From Gorsachius magnificus (lineage: Eukaryota > Chordata > Aves > Pelecaniformes > Ardeidae), in contig CM067084.1 of assembly GCA_034008185.1 (NCBI GenBank), positions 9,319,385 through 9,383,384 of the forward strand: a DNA stretch of 64,000 nucleotides. Reading direction: 5' to 3'. Positions 1 through 14,551 of this stretch are shown in pieces; the stretch's first letter is position 1; each line of letters begins with the position of its first letter. Below the pieces are notes generated by a model. That model saw only the letters and a list, made by a program, of their open reading frames with translations. It was not told the origin of the DNA and ran no database searches. The position numbers and the translations under genes were made by a program.

Positions 1-824
1 TCGTTCTCCTTCAGTTCATTAGGCATATGCTGCTTTCATACTAGCAACACTTTCACATAGCTTTTGAGTTTCTTTATTATTTAATGGCTTTTGTGGTTTT
101 TAAATGATGTTTAAAGTTGAGGCATCTGAAAAACCCAGGTTGCCTGCCTGGAAAAAGATTTGCCCTAGGATAACAACCAAATGGTCATCTCTGAGGTTTC
201 TGTCAAATGAGGGGGAAACTGCAAGTATTTGCAGGACAGTCAATCTGTGGCGTCTTGGGGAACCTTCTTGAGGGGAATTAAATCCCTTAGAGCAGGGAAT
301 TCAACAGTTGGCTGTTTTTGCTGAATAGGGCCCAGTAAGATTTCTTGAGTTACTAGGTCAGATTAATTTGACAAGGTTCTAAGTTTCTCCTAAAGTAAGT
401 ACAAGTTGAAAAATGTTGCAGTATGAAGTTATAATAATCTAACAGATTAAACCTATTTGAAAGGTGTGTATGTGATAATAAAGTAAACATTGCAAGTCTT
501 GTTTTCTTAGGAAATGAGACTGAGAGTGTAATCTCTTTGTGTTTGTGCCTCCCCTAACAACTTTTGAAGCCATTGATTAATTTCAGCCAAAGCTGACAAT
601 GGGGCTTAATCTATAAGATACTCTATTTCTATGAGCTTCATGAAAATACAGTCCATGTCTCCTACCCACCTATCTATCAGTACTCTCATTAGGAAAATGT
701 GGTAGTGTCAGTTCAGCCCTCATTAGTTATCAGATAATCTGTAGGTGGCAGTAGTGGTATGAATGCCCTGGTTACTTCTGTCAGATTAGTGCTTGGGTAG
801 ACATGGGAGAATCCAGTGATGAGT
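1..824. other. Unique sequence, no gene recognised
   Basis: AT-rich vertebrate non-coding sequence. No splice-bounded open frame with recognisable protein similarity and no repeat family is visible. It ends where CR1 similarity starts. Confidence 0.6.
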
Positions 825-1296
825 GCTGGAACAGGTCCAGAGGAGAGCAACCAAGCTGGGGAGGGGTCTGGAACACAAGTCATACGAGGAGGGCTGAGGG
901 AACTGGGGTTGTTTAGTCTGGAGAAGAGGAGGCTGAGGGGAGACCTGATCGCCCTCTACAACTACCTGAAAGGAGGCTGTAGCGAGGTGGGGGTCGGCCT
1001 CTTCTCCCTGGTAACGGACGATAGGACGAGGGGGAATGGCTTGAAGCTGTGCCAGGGCAGGTTTAGGCTAGACATTAGGAGAAACTTCTTCACCGAGAGG
1101 GTTGTCAGGCTCTGGAATGGGCTGCCCAGGGAGGTGGTGGAGTCCTCATCCCTGGAGGTATTTAAAAGAAGGATAGATGAGGTGCTTAGGGACATGGTTT
1201 AGTGGTGGGATGGCAGGGTTAGGTTAACGGTTGGACTCGATGATCTTAAAGGTCTTTTCCAACCGAGGTGATTCTATGATTCTATTCTATGATTCT
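825..1296 (+). mobile_element. CR1 LINE, 5'-truncated 3' fragment
   Basis: This is the 3' end of a CR1 non-LTR retrotransposon. The plus-strand frame 816-1202 carries the conserved C-terminal end of CR1 ORF2, including [27 protein letters not shown] and [19 protein letters not shown], and it closes with a TAG at 1200-1202. The short 3' UTR (GGTTGGACTCGATGATCTT and TTCCAACC) and the terminal ATTCTATGATTCT repeats at about 1271-1296 are the CR1 hallmarks. The reverse-transcriptase and endonuclease domains are absent, so the copy cannot move by itself. Its frame is still open over the whole fragment, which suggests a fairly young or slowly decaying copy. The 5' edge is approximate. Confidence 0.95.
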
Positions 1297-4200
1297 AAAG
1301 CCATAGGAAATCAGTCTTTTCTAATTCTGCTGTCCATATTTCAAATCAGTTTTACTTGAGGCACTGGTATGAAGAAGCCATAAAGGTGATTAATATTTTT
1401 TGGCCAATAAGCTATTCACTTCCCCCTTACTAAAAATATTTAAAATTAAAAAAAAACAATTTTGAATACGGGATCCTTTGTCTAAATGAGTTCATTAGTA
1501 TTGATTGATCAGTTGCCTTCCAAAGAGATAATCAAGGGGTAATCTTGTTAAAGACAAATGGACTACTTAGCATGACTCAAAATGTCAAAGGGCCAAATCT
1601 TGCTTGGAGAGTGGAGAATAACCTTGTGGTTACATTGGGACTGTTAAAATGAGAAAGGCAAGAGGGACTCATTCCAAAAGGAAGTGAGTTTTTGCTAGGT
1701 CTCGAAGTCAGAGGAGCCTGCAGCTGGCTGACCCAGCAGCTTTGCTTTAACAGTGCAGAAGGGATGGAGAGAATCAGGTCTGTTTTGGTATCATGCAACA
1801 ATGAAAGATAAGGTCACCTGAACTAAAGCTTGCAACATATTCCTGATTTTGTTAGTTTTTAAAATGAAAATGTTGTAAAGTTTTTTGGCAAATTTGGAAT
1901 GAACTATATGGGTAATTCCTAATAATGATCATTAATCAGTTTTCGAAAGAGTATTGCAAACTTCAATGAGTATTTCCTAAGGGTCAGCTAAAAGATGATG
2001 ATATTAGGATGTAAGCAGCATTTGCAAAATGTGCTGCTTCTTATTATACTGGCACTTTTAAAAAAATTAGTTCTGAATACCAGCTGTATGCTTACGCTGC
2101 TTCTCTTCTGGAGTATCTTCATTTCCATTTAACTACCAGATATAAAATATGGTAAGCTTGAACATGTATCTGTAAGCATTGGGCCCCAGATCTTCAAAGA
2201 CTGTTGTGTTGGGTTTGGTTTTTTTTTAATTTCACAATTTTTACTATTATAAATGGTAATAAACATCCTTAATGTCTCATTTTTAAATGAAGCTTATTAT
2301 TTAAACTTCAGATAGTAGTTATGATATACTCAGGTATCCAGGAAAGAATGGAAAGAATGCTTTGTGTAACATTGGTGCTCTTGGTTCTCTCTAAAGTACT
2401 CTTCCATTCTCTGAAGTTACATTGTACCATTTTGTAAAAACAGAATTTTGAACAATGGTCTGAAACTTACTGCACTTAGTATATGACCAGCTCCTAAGGA
2501 GAGCGAGCGCTAGAATGGGAGGCTCCTGGATCCTGGGAACATTTCACTCTGGCAATAACAGTGACCTGGGACCTCTCTGGGAATACACAGGACTCAAAAA
2601 TACCTGTTTAGCCCTCTTGATAATGGAGACGGTGCTTGCCTGCACGTGACTTTTGCAAACAGATTACTGTTCACTTAGAGCTCGCTTCGTGTTTTCTGTT
2701 GCTCGCTTTATGTTGGGGGTAGAATATAGACAAGGGCTCATACATAAAACATCTACAGATAAATTGCTGACTGCCCAGGATTTTATTCTCTACAAACCTT
2801 AAAATATTACTTCAGAACTAGAACAACAGAATAAATAGCTTTTCAACTTCCATACAGTGGCAGCCGAAGCTGGCTAAGTTTCCCTCTTACTCCTAACCTT
2901 GTCTTGAGCTGTGTAAAATCCACTGATGGCAGACTGATCTATTTTATAGGGACAGACTGCCAACAGTTCTGCTAAAACAAAAAACTCTCCCAAATGGATG
3001 AGAAAAAAAAACTTAGATTGTCTTTTGAGTTATAAAACCTAAGGTGCTTTATGGCAATTTTATTTCAAGCTGACCTGCCATTTTTTTTGGTGGCATTTAA
3101 GCAAAATTTAAAAATTATTCTAACTTCCGCGTTTATCAAGGTTTCGTGTTTGTTGAACTCTTTGGGCTGTGGCTTAATGGTACCTAACTTTGTATTTTTG
3201 AAGAAATCTCAGTGACAAAGCAGGTGGGGCTTACAGAGTCATTCCTTAATAGATCATCCTGATTGGGGAAATTTCTGTCTATGTTCTGATGCTACATATC
3301 TCCTCCACACCCCTACGTCCCAAGCTTTGGTTTTGAGCCCAGCTGACTCATTGTAGCCTGATCTGTGAGAATTTCCAAGCAATAAGGCAGACTAAAACAC
3401 CTTATATTTCAAATTATTTTGTAATATACCTGCATATGAAGAAAAATGACATAAAAGTACTGCAAGACTTTTTAAAAATCGCAAGTGCCTTTTGGAATAT
3501 GCAGATGAGCTTTTTTGTGAATTGCTATTCATCAAGCTTTCATTTCTGTGGTCTAATTTCCACATTTTAGGTTGTAATCTTTCAGGAAGCTGTTTAAAAT
3601 GTTTACCTTGGAACATGGAATGAAGCATTCTGCCTGTTTCATTTCTGAACCTCTGTTTTACTCAGAGGGAGCTCAGGACTGCTTGTCTGTCATATGCTGT
3701 CACTTGAAGCATCAAAATGTTTGTGGCTGAGGAATTGGTCTGAGTAGGCACAACTCATATAGACTGCAGCTTTGGTTAACCCTGCACAAGGGGCTGGCAT
3801 AAGGTTAAGCTTTCTCCTTTGACATGATCTGCAATGAGCACCAAGTCTGTACTGGAGCAAAAGACTGTGTATAAATACTGCAGAAATTTTGGGCTCTGGC
3901 TCAGGCCTGTGTTTCAAACACCAGTTAAATGCATCTACAGTGTCCCCTTTCTTGTAGCGTCCATGCTGAGGGTTCCCCAACCTGTTGTTGATCTTTGTGT
4001 CTTGATAAATATTTAGGACACACATGGCAACAGCAGCAACAGAAGACCAGGGCCTTGGAGTTCAGATCTTGGGCAAAGAAAGGTTTTGAGCCTGTATGAG
4101 TGTCTTAATTACTGACCTACTGCATAAAAAGCTATTTCTCCTGATACTGTTTTGTAAGCTTAATTCTTGCAAGGAAAGCTCTAGTGCTGTGTTTTTCTCT

Positions 4201-5924
4201 GTAGTACTATTTGTTTTTTCATCCCAAACTTAATTAAAAACAAACCAGCTTCTTACGATTATCTTAAATCGCACTCTGTTTTCAGAGACTGGTAGGCTGT
4301 GCAGAAAATAGCTTCTTCCAGTGAATGCCCCATGATTTAAAGACAGATGCCTGGTAATTATTCAGGCTTATTAGATGGTGATCTGCAGCAGCTACCACTG
4401 CATTAAGTGGAAGTGGTTTGCACAAGTACTTCTGATAATTGAACCATTTAAAGTATGTACCTGGGGGTGCACACGTTAGAACGTTCATTGGCCAGCAATG
4501 ACTTCGGTCTCTTGTAAACCAAACCATTTATTTAGACGTTTATGTCCATATTTTGGCGTCTAAGTGTAGGCTTAGGCACCACAGATTGAATTGCCACCTT
4601 TACTTCTGAAATCTGAACCATAGTCACTCCCAAATCTAGCTGCAGTGCTGCCAGCATTTTAAGGTGGGGCTTCTGTCAACAGCGTATGCAACACTTCCTG
4701 GGATACTTTTGACATTAAAAAACAAACAAACAAAAAATCTCCACCCAAATTCAGGATTTGGTTCATGTATATAAGTAAGAAAATGGATGATGGCCTTTCA
4801 AAAATAAACAAATTTAAAAAGTAAGTGCTTCTCTACCACAACTCTCTCTCAGACTGAACAGTGTCTTGAGAGAATTGATGAAGCAGAGAAAGAACTACAG
4901 TCCCTACTACAGTATTAATGGCTCATGCCCTGATAAGTCGAACGGTATCAAGGGCTTACCCAAGAATGGCTTCTCACTACTTCTGCTAGTGTTTTACTTT
5001 GTTCTTGAGGTAAAAGCAAGGCTCCAGCTACATGTTCATGTAGATTTATGCCCAAGAATCCCAAGACTTGAGGATAGCTTAATCATTCACAATTAATAGC
5101 TTATTTGCAAAATCTTTGTGTGCAGATTTTTGTTTGTGGTGTGTGGTGTGGTTTTCTTACTGGATTTTGCTTGGGTTTTGACCCTCTGAATGGCTAGGTG
5201 AATGTTATGTTGTTCGGCCTGTGACTCTGTCATCATCAGCTTACCCTTACTTGTTCCAGGTGTTCAGGATTTGGGATATCAGTGCAGTTGGTGCTGGCTG
5301 TCAGCTGAAGAGACAAGGATCGATTCTGAACTGATAAGGGTTTGGCTCTGAGTGGTGACTTTGAGAGGAAGGTCTAGGATATGTTAGCTGTATCCTTCAG
5401 GGTAGGATTCCTCTGCTCCAAAACATAACTTTTGAATGCGTTCTTGCAAGCTGAATGGTTGATTTGCACAGAACGGAGGATGTAGCTTGGTTTCTCACGT
5501 GGCCAGTTTCTAACCATGCAGTTTTGTCACTTCTTGCTGCTAAGATAACTTAGACTTTCTGGTTTTCAGGCAAGTGGCTGTAACATGGGGTGTGCCAAAG
5601 CATACTGAAGAATTGTTCAGTGATTCTGGTCATCATTTGATTTGGTGGGTATGAATTTGAAAAGTTTTATGTGGCATGGCTTTGTAGGATCAGATAAATC
5701 TGCAACCTGATGTGAATAATCTCTAGTGATGGATCTTTGTTTTTCTTTTATTACTGGATATAAGTGATCATACTTGGCCTCCATCTTCATGATGCAATGG
5801 CATGGCATTGAGCACAATAGAATGAAATGGCTTTGATTTGTTTCTAGATACAATTTAAAATGTTGGCTTGTTTACGCGTATGGTTTAATGAATCAATGAA
5901 TTGAATGGGATTCAAGGAATGTGA

Positions 5925-6060
5925 GTTTTATTACTGCCTTTTCCAGCATCGAGTACACTGGCCTTGGCAGGTGTATAAACCTTCTTTTGTAGATTAAGAA
6001 GTTGAGACCTGAGGAAGCAAGTGACAATGACATCCTTTGTGGAAGTTATAAAAACAAATA
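5925..6060 (-). repeat. Possible old MIR-like SINE remnant
   Basis: On the minus strand this resembles the MIR core and tail: the plus strand reads TTTTGTAGATTAAGAAG, then TTGAGACCTGAGG, then AAGCAAGTGAC. This parallels the family order of TTTACAGATGAGGAAACTGAGGC followed by an AAGTGACTTGCCCAAGG-like block. Divergence is high and no boundaries can be set by eye. Confidence 0.4.
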
Positions 6061-9000
6061 CAGTCAATATAAATATTTATAAAATAAATGAAAGTTACTG
6101 TTGATATTACTGTAGCATTTCCATCTGAAATTATTCCAGAGAGTTTGTAATGCAAAGATTTAAAACAGTTCTACTTCAGAGCTGCTTCCTGATGCTAGAG
6201 ACCTCTTCCTTCCTTCCATCCTCTCTCTGTCCCTTCATTACCACTCCCCATCCCCACTGCCCAAAAAAAATTAGGATTGGGGTGGCTCTTAGTTCTGACC
6301 CTTCCAGCGGACAGGAGGTACACCAGGTTCTTTTTTCACCTGTGGCCAGGGTGCTTTTGTTAGTGCGTGTGTATATACTTCCCCGATCAGAGGTCTTGTT
6401 TTTTTCTGAAGTGACCTCTCTACAATGCACGAGATTTATGGCAGTGTGCACTTTGATTATGTATCAGTGTTCCTATGCAAGCTCACTGCTGCTCTGTCAG
6501 AGGAAGAACAGCTGCTCAGAACAAGCCTACAGTATTATCTTTGAACATATGTTCTCTATTAAGTGAGATGAGGAAAGTCACTTAGTTTTCCTTCCATTTG
6601 GAGGTTAAAATGGAGAGGTTGTCTAAAAACAGATTGTAGTAAATTGGAGGTTTATTTGAACAGTATGTCAACATTATTAACTTGAAAATATATGCTAAAT
6701 TGATAGGTTTCCTTTAATTACCTCATCTTGAAAGCTGTTATCAACAAACAAGCAAACAGTTCAAAAGTGATTTAATCTGCCTGAAAATGAGAAAATCAGA
6801 GGAAAGCATACAACACTACCTTTCTAAATATGACTTTTGTTATAAAGAGTGCTAGATCTACTATGTACTATATTTGGCCCGTTGTACTTCTTCCTGTTCA
6901 GAAGTAATAAGAAATTTTAAAAATTGTTTGTGTCCAGATTCTAGGGTTATTCTGCACATGTGCAAATGTTGGCCTATACTTTGCACACAGACAACATACT
7001 GGGTTGCGGAGGGGCTAGCTTTTGGCTATGACCAGTTTGAAACAAGTGGTGTGACTGGGATCTTAGTACATGCAGTGTCACTTGACTGCACTGACAGATG
7101 TGTAAGATGGCTATGTAAATACTTCATGTGTGAAGTGCATTACACAAATATCTATGAGGCTTCCTTGCTTTTAGGCATTATTCTGAAGATTTTAATGATG
7201 TTGTATATGCCAAGAAAGCCAATTTGCTTTAGCATTCTACATAATCATAGACATTTCAGCAGCATTCACTCAGCACTACTTATGTATGTGCTACCCTTTC
7301 AGACTGAAGAGCTAAAATTAGGGGCCTTCTAGATTACCCTATTGCAGAGAAGAAACTGGGGATTTCTAGGGAAACTGAGCTGCTTTAGTACAGTTAATGA
7401 GAAACATGTGCCAAGTCCGACTTTCTTCAACACAGCGCATAAACAGAAAGCGTTTCACAATTTGGAGCTTTAAAACTCTTTTAATAAATAACCATTTTAA
7501 GAATCCACTTGTTTTTGGCCAGAATGTGTCAGTAATTCAGGCATGGTTTTCTTCTTATTGTAGCTTCTGAGCTGTTTCCTTCCAGCTGAAACTCTTTGGG
7601 TAGAGACTCATAATCCACACCAAAACTCAACAGCAAAGCTCATCTGCCTTTGTTTTAGGAAGCAGTGCTGCCATAGTAGGAATCAATGATCTTCCTGACC
7701 TAGTGAAGCGCGGCTCTTAAGTCCACCATGTCAGCTCTTGATAGAGCGTGAAAGAAACATGACATTTTTAGATCTTCCAGACTACTCATTGTCACCCTTT
7801 CCAATGACTATATCCAGAAAGATCAGCATCCAGAAGCGAAGCTTTCTGACAAAATGAACGGAGGATGTTACAGTTCTTCTAGGCACCCACTAGCTGTCTG
7901 GTAAAGGAACCATGCAAAAATACCGTTCTCTGCCCTTCAAAAAGTTAAGTAAGAAACAGCAAATCTTGACCTACATGAATATTTTGTTCTGCGTAGCTTT
8001 GCCAGTGCTTGATAAATCAGTTCTGTTATTTTAAATATTGAGTTTATTCTTGGATCTGCACCCAAAAAGCTACCTTTATTGTTGTACAGATTAATTTTTG
8101 CCAGTGAATCTAGCTGAGATTCCCAAGCATTTATGCAAAGAAATCGAGTGATGGTGCAGCACGTAATCCTGGTATGTCACGTAAGGTACAGACACTTTCT
8201 TTAGTAGAGGAGACTGTACGGTGTTTCCCTAATTTGTGACTGTGCAGTGCATGATACGAGTAACCGTCATTACTGCAGCTGAAGGTTCTGAGCTGTAATC
8301 TGCCTTCCTGTATTGTTCAAATACTGGAAGGTGGTCTGCTCCCTTGTCCTTGTGTCTTCTGCGCTCTCATGCTGAAGTGACTCTACATCTCTGGGCCTAA
8401 CTGTCTAGTGCTCGCTTCCAGCAATCATCCCGAGTCCCTTCTCTCTGTGTTGTGTTTCTCTTGACCCTACCCCACGTAATAAAGCGAAACATAATACCAG
8501 ACTGTCCCAGATGCCGCGTGCTTGCTCACTTCCCCATGAAATACAACTTTCTACTTCCCACCCTTTCTACTGTGTATAGTTATTTTTATATGTACATCCT
8601 TTATTCATACAAGTATGTCCAAGCTTGTATTTCTCCTGTTTTATTATGCATAGTTTCCAAAATTATCCTCAGGAGCTTAACTTTCTTCAATACAATGGAA
8701 ACAACTTTTGCAATGGCAAGTTTTGCAGTTTCTTGCTGTCCTTATAAAGCTGTGATTGACATTGGGGGGATAGTAGTTTGTCACAGAGGGATTTGGGACA
8801 CTATTATAAAATATTTTTGAGGAAAAAATAGGTTGGTTAGTGAACAGCTTGCCCTAAGCTCATCTAGTAGAATCACCGACTGTGTATCTGGTCTGATAAT
8901 GTGCAGAACGCATTTAGGGTGTACAGACTGCTGAATAGGGGCTTGTTTAGAGGTTATAGTTGTGTGAACGTTTACAGAAGAAGATTCTTCAAAATGCCTC

Positions 9001-12000
9001 TGGATTTTTGTGGTACTTTACTTTGTTCAAGAAAAATAAGTACGCTTAGAAATCCTGAGAATCTGCGATGCAAACGTTAGTGGAAAAGAATTTGCAGAAG
9101 TCGGGGCATCTTCCTTACCTTTTAAAGCTTAAAACCGTTTTGGGGTGTAGAAAGTGCAAAGTTTGGACTAGACTTGGCATTAAACAACATGTGACACATC
9201 GTATCCAATGATACAATACTGCTTACCAGGCTGTGGTATTTCCAATAGGAAGCCATAAACCCAGGCACTTGTACTCGCCTCTCCTTCCCATATGCTTAGA
9301 GCACACGTGAATATCTTTTCATCTTGCCAATTATTTTTCGCACTAGTGGGTTGGCTTCAATAGTTCCTTGTTAGTTTATGTGATACGGTAGTTTGTGTTG
9401 TCCTATGTTTTACGTGGCAGCTTGTCATTAAAGATCCCAGCAGTTATCACTCTGTACAAGCCTACCAGTCTCTGCTCTATGGCCAAATTTCAGCTGAGCA
9501 GTTACAGTCTCCTTAACTGTGAAGTGCCAAGTGGGTGTCATCAAGCTTTTGCTCTTATTTGCTCTATCATCATTTTGTAGTACTGTTATGTCTTCTTCAA
9601 ACATTGCCACTCTGTGTCTAAGGATTCCCGCTTCCTTTACTAGAAGTATAGAGAGTAAAACGGAAATTGAATCAACTGCTATGTTTACTTAGTATCCCCT
9701 CTGAAGATTAATTTTTGATAGCTTCATGCTACCTATCACATGAAAATGAAGACAGGTTTTTATCTCAAATAGCTTATTATGCTCCTTTTGTAGGTATGAT
9801 TCATTGGGAAATCCTTATATTCTCACTGTAGTTTTGGTGTCTACCTCTGTGTTCTGGAAGTCGGTAGGTAAATTCTCACACACAAATGGGCCAAGTACAA
9901 GCAGGACTGAAACGATCAAAGCCCTTGTTAACTTTACATGTATATAGCTGTGATGAATGTAAACCTATTTTGAGACATAAAGGCTCATTTTATGATACAG
10001 GCTATATCAGGCCTTTATTAAAAATGTTTACACGTGTGTTTACTTCCCAGGCAACTGGGCTGTTGCTAAAGGCCATCTGATTAAAAGCCTTCATCCTGCA
10101 ATTCCCAGTATTAGGATAAATCATAGAGCATTGTTTACATGACTCCTTGTGTTTCATGTCATGTTATCCTCATCTGCAGATGTTTTTCATCTTTTATTGC
10201 TAATGTTGAGTATGTGTTAAAGTTTTCTATGCATTTTTGTGGCATTTGTATGTTTAAACTCTACAAATGTAGAATGGGAATGATTATGTATTTCATCTGA
10301 GGGAAATGAAACTCATCCTTGTGATACTTCTTAGTTTTTCTCTGCTTATACAACAACCTTTTGCTGTCCTAGAAAAAGGCAGAAACCTTTCACCAGCTAA
10401 ACTTTTTGCCTTGCATTCCTGGATTAATAATGCGAGCAGATGATATATGTCAAGTCACATGAAGGATGACAAGATGACAGAAAATACTGACACAGTGCAG
10501 GGTAGAGCTGGTTTGCTGAAGCACCAAGACAAAAGGGAAGTAATTTAGCAATAACTCCATACCTCAAGTCCTCTGTGTATTAAAAGGATTCCTTTATTAA
10601 GAACTTCAAAGGTAAAAGGCACGGGGAGTCATATTTTTCAGCTGTTTTAAGTGACTGTAGCTCCATTAGCAACTGGATGAATGAATGCATGTGGTTAACT
10701 GGTCTGAGTTACCTGATGATCTGGTTGAGAAGCTCTTTCAAAATGACTAATAAGGGAAGGATAGGGAAGGTAGTTTTGAAAGAACATGCAAAATGCTGCT
10801 TTTTCTTCCTCCTTCCCTTATCTGGGAAAGAACTGTAGGCAACTGGTAAGAAGCAGGCCTAGCTGAAAAGCTTAAGAGAGGATTTATAGAGTTGATTCCC
10901 TTCAGAATAGGAAGCAAACAAACTTCTAACTGCTCTTAAAGGAGGGGGAAAGACTGATGGCCTATTTAATGTTTTTCTTCAACATTCACTTACATTACTG
11001 TATTAGTCAAAACAAAAATCACTCTTCTCCAGGGTAACAGAAGGGTGAAAGGAATGCTCAACACTTCTGTAAGTGCCCCCTACCCTCAATATGCTTTCAC
11101 TCTTCTCTCCTAAGTAGCGTTCTAGCAAAACTGACTTGATTTTGTGTAAGAGTTTTATTTTAGTTTACCTTTTGACAGAGAATGGCTTTGTTGGGATGTG
11201 TGTGTATGTGGGGTGGTGGTGTTCCACTTTGTTTCCTCCTACCACCATCCAAGTCTAGTAGGAACTGTTTCTGATTTTGGCCAAGAATTTCACAGCTGCT
11301 GCTCTTCTTCATCGTGTATTCAGAATAATTTGTGAAGGGTTTTAACTTCATGCAATGAAGGAAGAGCCCCTAGACTCTAGAGAAAGATAAAAGGGAAGGT
11401 TCTGATACTGTCAGTCTGAATGAATGAACGAACACATGCTTGTGCTTCTCATTGAAATAAATCTCAAAGCTCTAAAAAAGGGACCATTCAAAATCTATTC
11501 AAATTCCTGACTTCCAAAGAGAAACTTAGGTGCTTTATAAATAAGGCTTTGTTACAGAACAGTTGAACTGTCCTTGTGAACGGTTTCTGGCATTCTTGAG
11601 AATTTTATTCTAAACTGTGAGCTTTCGTTTCTCTAGGGTGTGAAAAAGAAACAACATGGTATATGAGCAAACCAGCAGCACATCTAGGATGAATCCATAG
11701 AGACTAGCAGGCCTGGAGTTAATGGCCTGCAATTCTTCCAAATATATAGTACTCCCAATGTGAACTACATTTTAAAAGCGCAATCTGATTTTAGTAAATG
11801 CTGCAGCACTGTGTGTAGCTGGAAAGGTTGTGTTGTGCTGTGGGATTAGAATTTAGGATTCTCTTGGATTTTGATGTTTTCAAAGCTGCTCAATTGCTTT
11901 CATTAGCTCTTTGCTTCTTCAGTTTCTGATTGCTTCTGCAGCAGCGGGAACAACATGACAGAGACTCTATCCTATTTGCTAGTGCAAGTAGTAACCTGAT

Positions 12001-13688
12001 TCTGTCCTTAATCATTAAGATGCTTTATTGTTGCAGTTCATGTGTTTTAATAAAAATCTCTTATAATAAGCAATATGCCATCTAAGATTCTGACTTACTT
12101 TCTTGTCACTCCCTTCCTTGGCACAGGGAGGAGATTGAGGAAGATGGGTTTAAGTGCACCTGCAGTCATGCAGCAGCATATAGAATGCTGCCGGCTGCAA
12201 CAGATGTGTCTTACACCTGCTAAGCCCTTGCTAGCAAGCTGGCCTGGCACCCTCTAGTTGTAAAGCAGACAGGAGTACAGTTTGATCACACTCTAATTTC
12301 ATTTTTAGACCATCTCAGTTTTTTTGGGAGATGTTTAATAAGTGAATGTCCTGATCAAACTGAGAGTACTCTCTTCTTTGCAGAATGGGAGTCTCTGGTA
12401 TCCAGACTTGTGACATGAAAGACAAAAGTCCTATCAATGTAAATGCTTTACATAGTCTGCATTTGGAAGCTGTGTGGATTCTACATGTACATCTTCATAT
12501 CATACGTACGTAGATGCCCACCCCTCTCTTCCCAGAAGAGTAAGGGGAGAAGTGTTCTGCTCCATAACATTTTTTCCTTGTTAGGTGTCAAAGCATTTGA
12601 AAAGGAGTGGTAGAAGTTGCATAGAAAACACCACACTTTTGAATACAGCTGTAGAAGGTATCAGTGCTAGAGCACTTACTTGCTGGAAGGAGAGAGGAAA
12701 GTGGACGAGACTAAGTATGGTTAGATCTGAGAGAGTAACCTGGGAAGGTGGAGGGAGGCACTCGCACGTGAAATGGTCTGTCTGGATACTTTGGATCATC
12801 TCATTTTGAAGAAAACATTTTTCATACAGTTTCACACTTCTGGCATTTTCCTCTCGCTTAACTGTTCTTAATTCCTCACTGCAAAAGTGAAGTTTCTTAT
12901 TAGATGGAGTGACTTTTAATTAATGCTCGTCTTTTGGGAAAGCAGCCTGAGGTGTACTGGAAGAACATACCCAGCTCATTCGATTCAGCAGACCTACCGT
13001 GTGACCAGCTGCCAAAATTTGAATATGGAGTCAAAGTGAAAGGCTTATAATCAATTTAGAAAAGTATGTAGCTGGGCAGAGAGAAAAGTGTTTCAATTTT
13101 AATTTTTAGATAGTGATGTGAAGGACACAGAGAAGACTCACGTGAAGGGAATTGATTCTGTTTCCCTCTTCTAAACCTAAAGGAGCTGAGTTTAACACTG
13201 TTGAAGGATTTTCTGTGAGATGTTCACGCAGCTCTGGTGGTGACAGTATCTTGGCTTCAGTTCTGAATTTTGTTCTAAATTTAGGATTCCTCTTTGCCGC
13301 TCTCTTGGAAATGTAGTTGTTCCCTTCCCTGCTTGGTATCAATAACAGTCTGCCTCCCTTTTAGCATTATTTCTGTACTCAATACTTGCATAGTGTGTGA
13401 ATCTCTGCGTATCTTCTGTGACTATCACCATGTTGAGGACATATATTATTTTTGCTTTCACAGACGCAATTTACAATAGATGAATAGATGTTGACAGTTC
13501 TGGGCAGCCAGAGAAGAGTTGTATCACAACAGACTTTGTTCTGAATCAAAGAAATGTTGTCCTTGCTGCCTCCTACCACATTTCCAAAACTGTTTGGTTT
13601 GAGTGATCAATGTTTCCTATCTTTTCTTGGCAAAAAGTAAACAAAAATCAAACAGAAACCTGTCAGGAGGTCATGCCTGAAGGAAGAT

Positions 13689-13714
13689 TATTATTATTTA
13701 TTATTATTATTTAA
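13689..13714. repeat. TTA microsatellite
   Basis: A short imperfect run of TTA/TTAT units within otherwise unique sequence. Confidence 0.85.
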
Positions 13715-14101
13715 TTCCTGTCTTCATCAGGCCTCTTGTTAACATGTTGCTACAGATTTATATGTAGTTTCATCAGCACTGCTAGCAGTCCTGTCGTGTG
13801 AAATGGCTCGTCTGCTATCAAAAATTATGAAGAGACAGCAGGCAGCAAGACAACAGATCAGCCAGAGTGTCCACAGATGTTTTTAATCTGATCCTCTGTT
13901 ATTTACACAGTGTCATAGGTATGCATGTTGTTTTATAGATATATAAAACATGAGAATTTCCTGTCCCGAGGGCCTTACAACATGCAAGATTGTAAATTAA
14001 ATCCTGCAAGATTTCTGGTCATACCATTCGGTGCCCAGTGTGCATAGCTGACAGCAAGTGTAATATGGAATATACCCACTTCTTGCTAGCTGCATATGTA
14101 A

Positions 14102-14106
14102 GGGGG
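14102..14106. repeat. Target-site duplication (left copy), GGGGG
   Basis: Five G residues directly outside the left LTR match five G residues at 21303-21307 directly outside the right LTR. A 5-bp duplication fits retroviral integration. Because it is a homopolymer the exact length is uncertain: the left run has seven G, and positions 14107-14108 may be the decayed TG of the LTR end. Confidence 0.6.
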
Positions 14107-14551
14107 GGTGTGAGCCAGCACAGGCAGGATGCAGGAACAACCACAAAACCACAGCTGAAATGCAAAGAGTAAATTTATTTTCGTTACCTTGCAAACTGGG
14201 GGATCCCCAAAGCAGCACCTGGGCAGAGGCACACAAGCAGGAATGCAAGCATTGTGGAGCTTGGTCCTTGCTAGAGGATCACCGAACCTGCTGGTTTCAG
14301 GAATTTGCGCAGACGTAATTTACCCCTGTGCTTTGATCTTTCCCACAGCAGGGCAGGAATCTCTGGCACATTCAATAGGGTGCCTCTCAGTCTATCACAG
14401 GCCTATGTTATCTAAACACAGATGTTCTACTTGTCCAACACACAAGGCCAAACAACAGTTAGTATGAGATGTGTGTTTTTCGACACCCCAGCTGCAAGTC
14501 ACTGGAGCGTGTTTACAATCTTCCTCGCCAATCTTCCATTATTTTCCCACA
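14107..14551 (-). mobile_element. Left (3') LTR of a minus-strand endogenous retrovirus
   Basis: This is about 445 bp and nearly collinear with 20847-21302 in the same orientation, with one gap of about 11 bp near 14302. By eye I count about 27 substitutions over about 440 aligned positions, near 6 percent. Read on the minus strand it starts TGTGGGAAAATAA and ends CTCACA. A polyadenylation signal AATAAA lies at 14174-14179 (plus-strand TTTATT), about 70 bp from the U5 end, as expected for an LTR. It is preceded on the minus strand by a polypurine tract, which makes it the 3' LTR. Confidence 0.92.

Larger units (their letters stand above)
1297..14106. other. Unique sequence, no gene recognised
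   Basis: About 12.8 kb of AT-rich non-coding sequence. Open frames such as those at 6150-6566 and 6874-7332 show no recognisable domain, no bounding splice sites that I can support and no coding-like composition. It contains an A-rich AAAC repeat near 4719-4737, a possible MIR remnant near 5925-6060 and a TTA microsatellite near 13689-13714. It is plausibly intronic or intergenic, but no host gene can be named. Confidence 0.55.

Noticed and set aside
6150..6566. 138-codon plus-strand open frame
   Set aside because: Rich in Ser, Leu and Cys from T/C-rich DNA. The opposite strand is also open, and there is no domain.
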